Below, in pieces: positions 9,824 to 21,063 of a DNA stretch of 64,000 nucleotides (the first letter of the stretch is position 1; every line of letters begins with the position of its first letter). Location: the NCBI RefSeq assembly GCF_947179165.1, contig NC_077237.1, positions 60,929,523-60,993,522 on the forward strand, given 5' to 3'. A program made the translations under genes and the position numbers. A model generated the notes under the pieces. It was not told the DNA's origin. It saw only the letters and a program-made list of their open reading frames with translations, and did not search any database. The DNA comes from Solanum dulcamara (taxonomy: Eukaryota > Streptophyta > Magnoliopsida > Solanales > Solanaceae).

Positions 9824-11484
9824 GTTTGTCCTTGGAATGTCTACAGACCGTGTCTAGTAGAGTCTTGTTTATCAATGTGTTGTGCACCACATCTATAGAC
9901 ATGAGGCTACAAAACATTTAGGATGTTACTTTCTTTCATATCTAAGATCATGCAATAGAGCCGAGCCATAGGAAATGAAATTCCTCATACTAACTTGTGA
10001 TTTCAGCAGAAGGACAACATCGATAGAAAGAGGTGACTGACAATATTGGAAGTTACAAAGCACGTAGGTAAGAAAAGGCACGAAGGACCTATGTCAGGTA
10101 AGGCATTGCAGTATGATTGATATATAAAGCTGAAAAATGAAAGGAAAAGTATACAAGAAAGTGCAATAGGTGCAGTTTGAGTGGACATACGAGGTAAGTC
10201 CATTTTCATACTGCGAATTATGGGTGCCCTGTGTGGCTGCGATATGAGATGATATGAATATATATGTGTTCCCTGGGTGGCTACGATATGATACAATACG
10301 AATATATATATGTGTGCTCTGTGAGGCATTGTTGGTATTTTCTGTGTGCAGGTATTGAGATAGTAAGAAATACAGAGGAAACTTTGCCCAAATTTTCCTA
10401 GAAATAAGAAGAGAATGAGATACAAGGCTGTGGTATGTATTCAAAGGTCGTTCCCACAATAATGATGGAATTTGGATAGACTACGAGTATGGCTGAACTC
10501 GAGAAATAAGTTAATTGATAAGTTGATGGCAATAAAAACTAGGAGGTCGGTATTGATATAGTAAACCGAAGTTGGAAAAGACTTGTGATCCTAGTAAAAT
10601 GATATAGAGAAGACCGGTAGTTCTGGATAGAATGATATATTGAGGCACCGATAGAATTGATACACAGGGATAAGACTAACTAAGAAGGGTAAGTAACCCA
10701 TAGTAAGGATTGTGGAAAAGGTTAAGAAGTATTATACTATGGGATAGAATACGAATAGGATGTGATGTTAATATAACGAGGATCGTTATGAAAATAAGTA
10801 AAGCCTAGTGAGAAAGTGGCTAAAGATAGGATGTGGTCCGTGTAATGAGGATATAAGGGTAACTTGAGAGGTGCAGCTTGGCCTACCAGATTTGCTGCTG
10901 GGTCATCATCTTCTTTGGTAGCTATACACCCCACGGGGCAGGATGCAATCATACCAGCACTAACGCACTGGATCCCATCAAAACTCCAAGGTTAAGCGTG
11001 CTTGGGCGAGAGTGGTACTAGGATGGGTAACCTCCTAGGAATCCCTATGCGGCTGTGACATGAGATGATATGGATGTATGTATACATTGGCCTTGCATGG
11101 CATTGTGGTATAAAGAAGTATTGTGGATATGTTATTCCACCGTGAAAGATGATAAGACCCTTTGGTATAGGGGATGTAGCTTTGCAAAAGAATTTATGCA
11201 ACCTACGAATGGAGGTATGCCAGAGTAAAACCAAGTGATTACTTGATAAAAGAGGTCGGTAGTAGCCATGTAACTGCCATACTCAAATACATTAAGAGAA
11301 GGTATAAGATGGTTTAAAGAAAAACCTTTAAGGTACAATCAGTACTAAGGACAAAAGCTATAGTGGAGCATTAACATTAGATGAAGGAAGTAAGAAATGA
11401 TACAGGTTTACGTGCAGACTAGTATGGCGATGCTAAGGCATATTCGGAGCTACTTTAAGCTCCTACACATGTTCGTGTAAATCA
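9824..11484 (+). other. Internal region of el1, non-coding leader
   Basis: No pol or gag similarity is seen in any frame. About 10215-10345 holds direct repeats of a phrase like GTGGCTGCGATATGAGATGA, which also occur (in minus sense) in el2 at 27939-28043, in Y at 54463-54560 and in X at 60655-60760. Up to about 10860 the sequence aligns with el2, for example AAAATAAGTAAAGCCTAGTG matching el2 near 27340. After the 5S-like insert, 11048-11110 repeats the leader phrase once more. From 11115 to 11484 I see nothing recognisable. Confidence 0.7.
10941..11044 (+). pseudogene. 5S rRNA-derived sequence inside el1
   Basis: This stretch aligns without gaps to plant 5S rRNA over its first ~100 bases, with about ten differences by my count. 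It contains ATACCAGCAC, GATCCCATCA, the A-box core TTAAGCGTGCTTGGG and the C-box region GGATGGGTAACCTCCT. The last ~15 bases of 5S, which pair with its 5' end, are not present; the sequence passes into CCTATGCGGCTGTGACATGA, part of the element's own leader repeat. It is therefore a 3'-truncated pseudogene rather than a working rRNA gene. A second copy in el2 argues that it is a component of the family. Confidence 0.9.
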
Positions 11485-14252
11485 AGCTACGGGTTTGAGC
11501 CAAGAAAGAGGTAAGGCACAATTTTGTTTCGTAAATTAATTATTTAAGGTATCCTATGGTGATATAATGGTGTTTAATAGTGAAATATTTCTATTTGGAG
11601 CAGCAAAAACGTGACACAAATAGTACACTACTTTTCAGCACTCTAAGGAACTTCCGAGGCTAGGTTTTGGCTAGTTTTGGCCAATCTCAGGGAAGGTAAG
11701 GTCTTTCATTTCAGTTTGAAGTTTATGGTGTTATCATAGGGTGTTTTATACATCTTTTATGCTTCTGGAAGTGTAAGAACTTCATGTAAGTGCTGGACGT
11801 AAAAACAAAATTGGAGTCGCTATAGTTGAATTGTAGTCGAAGCAAGGTGTTGTGCTTATGGGGTGGTGCTGCAGGTTGTGGTGTTGTATTTCAGGGACTA
11901 AAAGTATACTAAAAGGGGTGTGGGAGTTTCTGGTTGTATCCACCCAACCCCCCATTTCGTATAGTTAAAGGTTTTGCAAAATGGAAAGTAGAAACCCTAT
12001 TTTGGTATCGTAGTTTCGAGCGAGTCATTTGCAGTTTGTGTTGTATTATGTTGGTGTGAACTGCTTATACATGTGTTGTAGGTTGTTGTTTTTGGTTGTC
12101 TGTAGTGTTTAAGGAGCTAATTAGAAATTTGGATAGGGAACATTATAGGAGAGGTGCTGCCCAATTTTCGTTAACGCCTTAACTAATTAAAGAACCAGTT
12201 AAGGAGACAAACAAGGAAATAGTTTCCATGAATACTAAGGTGCAAACTAAGATGCTGGAAAGTTAAGAGTGGTTGATCTTCATATTACTTTCATGTTGAA
12301 TAGGTTCAAAGGATGACGAGGTGAATGGGATAAAGAGTAGCTCATAAGAGGTATGTGAAGCTTTCTTTTGGCATGATCTTGGCATAAGTATGTAAAGCTA
12401 TTCTTTCTTTTGGCATGTTTTGGTATAAATATGTAAACCCTATCTGTTCTTTCTTTTGGGCATGTGTTAGATCTAAGTGACAAGTGATATGTGTATAAAG
12501 CTTGGGGTAACTCTATTCATGAGCTCTGAACATGGTTCATGATTCATAATCCGTGTTCACAGTTGAATGTTAAGACTCTTAAAGTAGTTAAGCTTCCATT
12601 CCTCAAGTATTCTATATACTGAGAAGTAGTGTATGTAAAGTTATTCTTCCTCTCCTTTGGCACGACTTAGATGTAATTATTATATATATTAAGTTTTAAG
12701 TTATTCCACTCTGAAAACTCTGAGGGTGAGTTAAGACTCTTGTTCACTTCCTACTGATTAGAACTCCTGTAACAAGTTGAGTCATTACTTTTCAAGTCTT
12801 CCATGTGATAAGAAGTGGTGCATGTAAAGCTTATCTTTTCCTGCCTTGAGAAAGACTAGACTAAAGGTTCTATAGTACATGGATTTGGATATAGCCCCAT
12901 TCATAGATTCTGGATGTAACTCATGACTTGTACCCACTTTTGAATGATAAGGGCCTTGAAGTAGTTGAACTACGACCCTTAAGCCTCCTATAGGTTGAAT
13001 AGTATTGGGATGTGTAAGCTCCTATACCTAGGGGCTCTTGAACATGCTTTATGAGGATATCTAAGGGAGGTTTGGTATGTTACAGAGTTTTGCGTGCACG
13101 TATATGCATTATGATATATATATGGATCGGGCCGGACGTACCTCAGCATATTTTTCTATGTAAGGATCGGGTCGTATGTTCCACGACAGGTTATGCATTA
13201 TACGGATCGGGCCATCGTACCTCGGTATTATTATACATTATACGGATCGGGACATCGTACCTTAGCATTATTATTCATTATACGGATCAGGCCATCGTAC
13301 CTCAGCATTATTATGCATTATACGGATCGGGCCATCGTACCTCGGCATTATCATATAATATATGGATCGGACCGTCGTACCTCGGCATTATCATGTGACA
13401 TATGGATCAGGCCATTGTTCCTCGGCAGGTGTGTGCTATATACATAAATCGGGATGTACGTCCCACAATGCTAATAATATGCATATGCCTATCATAATAG
13501 ATGATGTGTTTGTAATACCGAGTCCTTGAGTGGGCCGGATACGGTATGTGATAATGGTATACATGATTTTATTTTATGAGATGCAGGTTTAGTACCCTAT
13601 TAAATGCTATACTTGGTTTCCTGTATCCCTGTTTCAGTTGTTGTCTCAATTATGTATGCTTATATACTCAGTACATGTATCGTACTGACCCCCCTTTCTC
13701 TGGGGGGCTGCGTTTCATGCCCGCAGGTATAGATGTTCATTTTGGAGATCCACCAGCTTAGGATTTCCGCTTAGCTATGTTGGAAGTGCTCCACTATTTT
13801 GGAGCCTAGCTTTTGGGTACTGGTCCTGCGATGTATATATTTGTTTATGCAGGGGTACGACAGGGGCCCTGTCCTGCCATATGATGTCGTTCCTATTCTT
13901 AGAAGTCTGTAGACATATGTGTGTGGGTTGTTTAGGAGTTTATTTCGGTTATGCCTATGTGATATATTGTAAAAGCTATTATGTTGTAGCAGCCTTGTCG
14001 ATTGGCTTTCCCTTTTATGACATGATGCTAATGAAAGAGGCTACACGTGCATGAATATTTTATCACCCACTGGGTTCATGTGTTTGGTTATTATATCTCA
14101 AAGGCTATATGGACATGAAAACATTTTAACTTATTGAGGTTTTTGTGAATAGTATCACGTTATACATAGTCCAATTTGGCTATAGTCGATAGATAGGTAC
14201 ACGGGGGTCCAGGTAGGACCCCAGTCGCAGCCCACGAGGTTGGGTCATGACA
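11485..14252 (+). repeat. 3' LTR of el1 (LTR2), 5'-truncated
   Basis: Similarity to LTR1 begins at GCTACGGGTTTGAGCC (LTR1 position ~7078) and runs to GGGTCATGACA. The first ~594 bases, including the palindromes and TATA box, are missing. The 2,768 bp present compare with 2,729 bp for the same part of LTR1; the ~39-base excess is explained by one additional 40-bp unit. Tandem repeats are at 13121-13450 (eight units at exact 40-base spacing), and the three-stem block at 13668-13730 has stems TCAGTAC/GTACTGA, CCCCCC/GGGGGG and CTGCG/CGCAG. Confidence 0.9.
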
Positions 14253-14257
14253 AAAAG
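14253..14257. repeat. Target-site duplication of el1, right copy (AAAAG)
   Basis: It matches the left copy at 6479-6483 exactly. Confidence 0.85.
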
Positions 14258-15817
14258 CACACTCCAAAATAGCAAAACTAGTCACCCTATTCAAGTTACA
14301 AGCACATAGTTTTATTTTCACAAGCCATATATATCATGTACAAGTCTCCCAAAATATTTACAAAAACTCGATGCATATGTAGATGTGATCTTCACAAGGG
14401 CTCCAAAAGTCTAATCTAAATGGCCATCTTCATACCTCATCCTTCACATTACTTACGATAGAAAATAACTATCGCTAAGCATAAAGCGTAGTGGTGTAAA
14501 AATATTAGGCTTGGAGCCATTAAATTCTTCAACTTCCTGGTTCATCGCAGGTGGCTCAATAAGGTAAAAGTAAGCCCAAGTGAACAAGTATATCAAAGTA
14601 TCGAATACAAAACCTTGAAGAGTTTCAAAATCAATATCAATATTCGAAGGCTCAAGTATCAAGAAACTTATAATTCAATTCAAAATAGTTGTCAAATAAT
14701 CAATTTTGCCCAATAGGTACGTCATGCCTTCACACTAAGCACAATCAATATCAAAATAGACCGAAGCCCCGAAATCAATAAGGACCGAAGGTCATATCAA
14801 GAAGGGTCGTCACCCAATATCAATAGAATCAAGAACCATGTGGAAATTGGCTTTCCACTCGTACTCGAGAATGGACGAAACCCCCATCATCAAGACGAAA
14901 TGTAAATCCAAAGTCAAGATGGGAAAGATCCAAATCAAATCAAAACTGGGTTTTAGAACTAATAAAAGTTATAGCCGTATGAAATATATTTCTAAAACAT
15001 CCTGAATCACTCAAAATGAATCTTTACACAAAGAGTTATACTAATATTACTAACGGCAGACCCATCCAAAAACGAGTTTGCTAACAAGAAAAAGAACATC
15101 CTCGCTTCCCCAACTATAAAGTTTATGTTGTTAAACACCGTTACTTAACCAAAGAATACCTTATATAATTAATTTACGGAGTGAAATCAGAGAGCTTACC
15201 TTGGAAAGAACAAGGGTCGTAGCTACTCTCTCCTGCTCTCTAAAATTTCCTCTCAAATATCTAAGTGTAAGGCTGAAGAAAATGAATTCTCAGTCATCAA
15301 GAAATACATATATACATCTCCTTAGAAGGTGACACATGGAAGCCCCTAGGGGTGACACGTGTCCACACTCTAGGGCTCCACCTCATCCATGCGCCTAATC
15401 TAAAGCTACCACATGGCAGCGTGGGTTCCACCCCAAGTAGGTGTGTCACCTACTTGGTCCAAGTAGGTGAGTCACCTATATGGTCCAAGTAGGTGTATCA
15501 CCTACTTATTTCAAGTAGGTGCGTTGCCTCTTTTTCCCTCTTTCGTGGATTCGTAATGTCATCTCACTTTAAGAACCTATGTAATCCTTTATTCTTAAGC
15601 GCGACGTGTACTCAAGTAGCTTAATTATGTAAGACATCCCAATCAATAGCTTATGCAAGTAGGTTGATTACCATGACCCATTATTTGCCCTCCAACTCCC
15701 TCTAAATCCCTTGACCTATTTTCAACCATCACTACTCACATAGAAATTCATAGATAACATGGATCTCATGGAAATCTTTTAGAAAAAAAAACATAGAAAT
15801 AAAATTGGGGTGTTACA
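14258..15817 (-). repeat. LTR E, main part (right piece)
   Basis: Minus-strand LTR, starting in sense TGTAACACCCCAATTTTA at 15817. From its start it holds GTAAG-type blocks, a palindrome array at 15433-15515 whose first unit is a perfect CCAAGTAGGTG / CACCTACTTGG, paired GGTGACAC boxes at 15331-15362, TATA-like ATACATATATAC at ~15305, and the AATTAATTTACGGAGTGAAA...CTTACC block at 15157-15201. These are the same landmarks in the same order as the A LTRs, so E is a distant relative. No coding sequence. Confidence 0.75.
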
Positions 15818-16439
15818 TTCTACGTCACCCAAAATTTGACCAAGCTACTTCATTTGGCCCAATGATGGATTGTGTGACATATTTCTTAAGGATAAATCGT
15901 TGTTTTGATGAGTTTGAACTAATAAAGGGGGAAGTGTGAGTACCCTAAATTGTTGAATCTTTGTGTGTAGGTTAGAATTGAGTGTATTTTGGGCTTAATT
16001 GTTAAATCATGGGGTATTCGCGTTGAAAATTTGATGAAGATGAGGGGCCTTTGGTTGAGCATGTTTGACAAGTTCCATCAGTGAGCTCAACGCATCGCCG
16101 CTTTTTTCAACCCATTGCCTATTGCTTGAGTTTGTGCTGGGGAGCCTCTAAAATTTTAGGGATAACCTTGCAGCATACCGAGTATTGGCTAGTCGATGTT
16201 GTGTTCCATCCATAGTTGAGTTGCCTGCGTTTGGGCAGGGGAGCCTTTGATTATTATGTTGATGACCTTGCAGTTCTTTGAATCTCACTCAACGACATAT
16301 CTAGTCATTTTCGCAAGCACCAGCTGAAGTTTCTCTTAATTTTTCTTTTATGTTCCCCGATCCTTCACCCACAATTTGTTTATCTTATGATATGTATTAA
16401 AAGTATGCTTCACTCAAAGTATATTCCTCGATAGATTCC
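15818..16439. other. Fragment D, non-coding part
   Basis: I recognise no gene or known repeat end. The text at 15990-16290 (CTCAACGCATCGCCGC, GGGGAGCCTCTAAAATTTTAG and GGGGAGCCTTTGATTATTAT) contains an imperfect internal repeat of a GGGGAGCCT phrase with an AACCTTGCAG/GACCTTGCAG phrase ~100 bases apart. It probably is the LTR or leader of the element that carries the pseudogene at 16440-17253. Confidence 0.4.
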
Positions 16440-17253
16440 CTACCACATAATCCTCCTCCATCCCAAAAGAAATCCAAGTATGTTATTATCTTAGAACAAG
16501 TAGAACATCCTAAGACTGCTCAATACAACTTTGTGCGTATGAGCGGCAAGAGAAATAAGAAGATTTCTGAAGGTGCTGATGATAGTGATATCACAGGGTC
16601 ATTAGAGTAATCATGGTCAGGGTTCAATAATGAATAAAATAAGGGTTCCACAACCCCGATGCACAGTCCTATTCGAGAGGCATAGTCCAAAAAAAAAGAA
16701 TCGAGCTAGTGTTGTCCCATAGGTACTTCTCATAGTAGCACCTCATTCTATGAATCATCAAAAGGTAGTAGGGTTGTGTACTATTCTAGTGGAGAAGTGG
16801 TTGTCCACATATATTTGTTGGATATGTATCTAAAAATCTGGCACATAATTAAATTCCCAGGTTTGAGAAGTTCACCAAACCCTAAAACTTATATGTTTCG
16901 ACATGGGTTAGGAGTTTTATGAATGGTATGCAAAGTTGTTTCCAAAAGGGAATAGAAAGGGGTTCACCACTACCCTAGTACTATTATTGAGGTCCAAGGA
17001 AATAAGGTGTTATAAAGTGAAGTCGACATAAATGATGCTCTGGATTGCACTATGCAAGGTCGCTACTCTTTTGGTGGACAAGTTGTTGGGTTTTCTAGAT
17101 GGTTTGAAGAGGTTGCTTGCCCTATTGTTGAGTAATGCTATGCCCTCATGGATTAAGGAGGGGGCAATCATTAAGTAGAAGGACACAGATGTTGCTACAA
17201 GATATTAGTTCAATTTCATTGGTAGTTCTTTGATGGCGTCCCAGAATGAGTCC
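16440..17253 (+). pseudogene. Degenerate 'putative plant transposon protein' gene (PF20167-like), 3'-truncated
   Basis: In shifting plus-strand frames this gives YEWYAKLFPKGNRKG near 16918, SKEIRCYKVKST, DALDCTMQGRYSFGGQ near 17037, and PSWIKEGAIIK...KDTDVATRY then FIGSSLMASQNES at 17142-17250. These match the domain common in Solanaceae repeats, where the usual text is of the type W.EGA.I..KDLN.AARYWFGFI...MPSQNES. I place it there from memory of the family. It has several stops and at least one frameshift and is cut at 17254 by element W. The function of the family is not established. Confidence 0.72.
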
Positions 17254-18794
17254 TATCACCACCCAAGCTAGACCCTAAATGTGTCACGATGATTAGAATC
17301 ATGAGGGAATCCAACCAAGCCTCTTAGCATAGAAAACAAGAAATACATAGAATGAAATGAAAGTAAACTTTAAACATGGAAGATAGTATCAACATATAGA
17401 ATCTCGAATATAAGAGAATTCAAACATATTAGCCAAATGAATTAAACATACTCTTCTAGTCGGACAATACCTCTACTAAACTTAGACGGGGCTGTAGGAC
17501 AAGCCCTATCTCACCCAAAACATAGTAAAGTGAAATAGTCTAGCATGAAGAAATAACATAGCATATTCACCCTTGAAACATGAGGACTCACCAAAATAGC
17601 AAAACTCTAATATAAAGCGGAACTAGCCACCTGTATGGGCGAGAGCATCATGACTTATATTATGAAACAATATAGTTAAAAGTATGTGTTAGTACATAGA
17701 ATGTACTAAGTATGTGAGAAATATGCATAACATGAGAAAAAAGGAAATAATAAGCATGAACATGAGGTGCATGAACAAAATATCTTGTAAAGTGAAGTAA
17801 ATCATAAAGTCATGAAATAAGGCCAATGAATCATAAAAGACATCATTTTAAAGCTTGTAAGGAAACATAGTTATTTTGTAGGATATGGATCATAACCAAC
17901 ACTAAAATCATATGAGTTATAATATAGAGTCCGGTGTAACTCCTACTATAAAAATGTAGAGGTTGTTTGTCAAGGTAGACTCTGTATCATTAAGATGATG
18001 AGCTATATGTGCATCCACTAGCTAAGTCATTCAAGACAACCTAAGGGTGCACGCAGTTTGGGACCAGAGGTTGCTACTAGAATAGATAAAATATCCTAAC
18101 ATAACTTTAGGAAAGACAATAATGATATACCAATCCACATCATAAAAATCATATAGGAGTAACTCCTTAAATCATAATTTCATATCATAATTCATATAGA
18201 AACTTACCTTTATAAGAAACTAAATTATGATTTCAGTCATATTGTGAGAGAACCTTTCATAATTACATCCTTGAAACGTAATTCATCATTTTGATAAAAC
18301 GTTCATAAAATCCTTCATCAATTTCATAGTCATAGTTGACAGTTCATATTGAAAATCATAGCATAATGCATGGATTCATGTGAAATTAATTGAAAATCAT
18401 GTATTATAGTAAATTCATGCATAATGAGATAGAATAAAATCAATTGAATTGAAATTGAAAGGACCCATAAAGAATTGACATGAAACCATCATTGAATTAG
18501 GTGAAATTGAAATTGGAAAATTAAGATATCGTAGGAACCAATGGATGAGTGGAATACATTGGTTAATTTTCACATACCTGGATATCAAGGATATAAAACA
18601 AAAGAAGATTGAAGAAGTTGAACTTGGAAACCTAGCCTTGGCCTAGAGAAGAAACCTTGAGAGAGAATTTGAGTGCCTTAGATAAAACTTTTAGGAGATT
18701 AGGAGGGAATAAAAAGTATTTGAAGGGGTTGGATAGTTATAGGATGTCCAAATAGTCCAAAATAACGTATTTTAGGAGTAAATGAGTGGGTAAA
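17254..18794 (-). repeat. 3' LTR of W, piece 1
   Basis: It starts TATCACCACCC (a decayed TGTCACGACCC) and follows V's LTR closely, for example CAAGCCTCTTAGCATA near 17312 against 2356. It is interrupted at 18795 by solo LTR C. Reassembled, the three pieces total about 2.1 kb, the same as V's LTR. Confidence 0.85.
18790..18794. repeat. Target-site duplication of solo LTR C, left copy (GTAAA)
   Basis: GTAAA precedes LTR C and GGAAA follows it at 21716-21720, one mismatch. The uninterrupted B LTR at ~35018-35034 reads (reverse) GAGTGGGAAAGGTCC across this point, confirming that C entered here. Confidence 0.7.
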
Positions 18795-20440
18795 TGTAAT
18801 GCCCCACAAGTGTATAACATTTGAAATAACAAGCTTATATTCGACAAGCTGATTTATCGTGATCTACGTCAATTGTTATTGAGATGTTTGGAGAATAATG
18901 GAAATTTAGTGATTATACCAAGTAATAAATCTATAATGTCAATTGAAATTGTTTTACGGATTTTAGAGGTCAAGGGGTTCCTTAAAACAAAAGCTTAAGT
19001 GACGAATTTACTGAATGGAAGTTTTGATATGATCGTAGTTATGTATTGGCTTGGGAGGAACATATCTACCAATATATTTAGATTTAGGGGACCTATTACA
19101 TATAAAATCGAAGGCCTACTAGTATAGTTTCCTATGCATAAAATTTCTCATCAATTCGACATCGGAGTAAAAGGTTATGGCCATTTACCGCAGCTTTTCC
19201 GGGCAAACTGGGTCATGGATCCAGGTCAAGTTTGGCTGACTTTAAAAGTTGGTTTGTGACTTTAAAAAGGGTCATTTTTACATTTTCTTAAAGTAAAAAC
19301 CTACAGCATCCATTGAAGAGTTCTCCAAGAACTTTTAGGTAAGGAAACATTCTCTTCTAGCTTGATTCTTTCTTGGCACAAGTTCTGAGAAATGTTCTCC
19401 TCATCACATGATTCCTTTTGTGCTATTTCTTATCGTTTTACATTGTAGTTGAAGTAATTTCATGTTTAATCTAGTTTTTAAGTTATGTATATGGTCTAGC
19501 TACTTTGATTAAGGTTCTACACTAACTTTTGTTAGAATCTCATGGCTTAAACTTGGAAATTGATTCCTACAACCTAACTTTGTTTTTGTGCATCTTCTTG
19601 AAGTTGCGGTGTTGGAATGATGTCGGAACCTTGAGGCAGATTATTTTTCTTTATTATAGGAATCCATTTGGTTAAGGTATGTTTCCTCCAAGAACCTCCC
19701 TTGTGTATTTTTTTATCGTTGGTCAATTTGTGAGCCACGAGGCGGTGTTTGAGTGTCATAGCTCCTGGCAACCTAGTTGTTGTGTTGTTGTGAGCTCTTT
19801 GATGTGTATATTGATGGTATTATTGTTATGGAGGGATGGGGTATTTGTGCACCACTTAGGTATTACATATGAAGGTTGTTAATTGAATGGTGTGAGGTGT
19901 GCATTGTTATATTACCTCGGGAGTTTGCCGCTCTTGTGAGTTGTTGAGAGGCTCATGTTGTTGTTATTAGCTGCTGTTCATTTTGAGATTATGATTTATT
20001 TTGTTGAGTTAAAATTTGGCTAGTCATGATGATGACCTTAGCGGATTATTAATTGGTTATGGCTCATTTTTGCAGCATGGTCTATTCTCGCATTACTTTT
20101 GATTTGCCAAGCTTCTTAGAGACACCTGTAAGGATTTGGTGGAAAGGTATGTTAAGGCTATTTCCATCCTTCTACATGTTTCATTAAAGCTCAGAAGAAA
20201 TACAAGAAGATTATTATTATCGTTTTTATACTTGTAGCCAAGATTGTTGGTTGTTGGCTTCCCGACTTGTTGTAATCATCCATTGTCAAGATTGTAATTC
20301 AGTTAGTATCGGAATTATATGGGGCATGGCTTAGAGGTTATTTGTATAGGTTGCTTACAACTAAATTTCTTGCTTTTATCCTATTCAATTGTTATTATTT
20401 CCCTTGGGGCTATTGTGGTTAGCTGCAGGAATGTGATCTC

Positions 20441-20760
20441 TGCCTAAAAGGGCTATGTTCCGCATATGGGTTTATATTGATGCCTAAAAGGGCTATGTTC
20501 TATCTACGTGGCTATATTGATGCCATATAAATCTATTGTTTGCCTACGAGTCTATATTGATGCCTAAGAAGGCTATGAGCTTTCTATGAGGATATATTGG
20601 TGCCTTAAAATGCTATCTATTGCCTACAGGGCTATGTTGTTACCTAAGAGGGCTATGAATTTATTACAAGTCTGATTTGATGCCTAAGAGGGCTATACGC
20701 TACCTACAGAGCTATATTTCTCCTAAGAGGGCTATGTGATTGCCTATGGGACTAGGGGAC
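20441..20760 (+). repeat. 20-bp tandem repeat in LTR C with 40-bp higher-order pattern
   Basis: Sixteen units start almost exactly every 20 bases from 20441. Two unit types tend to alternate: TGCCTAAGAGGGCTATGTTC and one like TACCTACAGGGCTATATTGA, giving a 40-base higher-order period. Phase is kept nearly without indels. Confidence 0.9.
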
Positions 20761-21011
20761 CACTAATAAGGGTATATAGATTGATTTTGCACCATCTAGG
20801 CTTATGGGGGCCTAAGCAGGTGGTCTTGCTTGCTTTTTGTACCTACCAAGCTTATGGGGGATTGGTTAGGTTGTTGTTTGATTATTTTTTTTCATGTTTA
20901 CAATCAGGAGCAGATCAGAACCCTTAATTTATTCTTGATTTATTTATCTGATCACTCTCGCTATATCATGTTACATGCTCATAATCTATCGCCTTTCATG
21001 CTTAGTTCATT

Positions 21012-21063
21012 ACCTCGTACTGACATCCCATTGCCTGGGGGTGCTGCATTCATGCCTGCAGGT
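21012..21063 (+). other. Three-stem block in LTR C (divergent copy)
   Basis: CGTACTGACATCCC is followed by GCCTGGGGGTGCTGCATTC and ATGCCTGCAGGTCC. The CTGCA/TGCAG stem and the CCC/GGG stem are kept; the first stem is weak. It matches the position of the block in A LTRs, ~250 bases after the tandem repeat. Confidence 0.55.

Larger units (their letters stand above)
6484..14252 (+). mobile_element. A-family non-autonomous LTR retrotransposon el1 with 5S-derived insert
   Basis: The element is 7.8 kb, plus strand, with AAAAG target duplications. It has a full 5' LTR (6484-9806), a PBS, a short 1.7 kb internal region, and a 3' LTR lacking its first ~594 bases (11485-14252). No gag, protease, RT or integrase is visible, so it could not move by itself. 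Its internal leader is homologous to the internal region of el2 (25380-28460) between about 9824 and 10860. A 5S rRNA-derived stretch sits at 10941-11044. Because the target duplications still match, the missing 3' internal part and LTR start were lost by a later internal deletion. It sits inside LTR E. Confidence 0.88.

Noticed and set aside
10941..11044. Functional 5S rRNA gene
   Set aside because: About ten substitutions, loss of the 3' end needed for helix I, no T-run terminator at the expected end, and location inside a retrotransposon.
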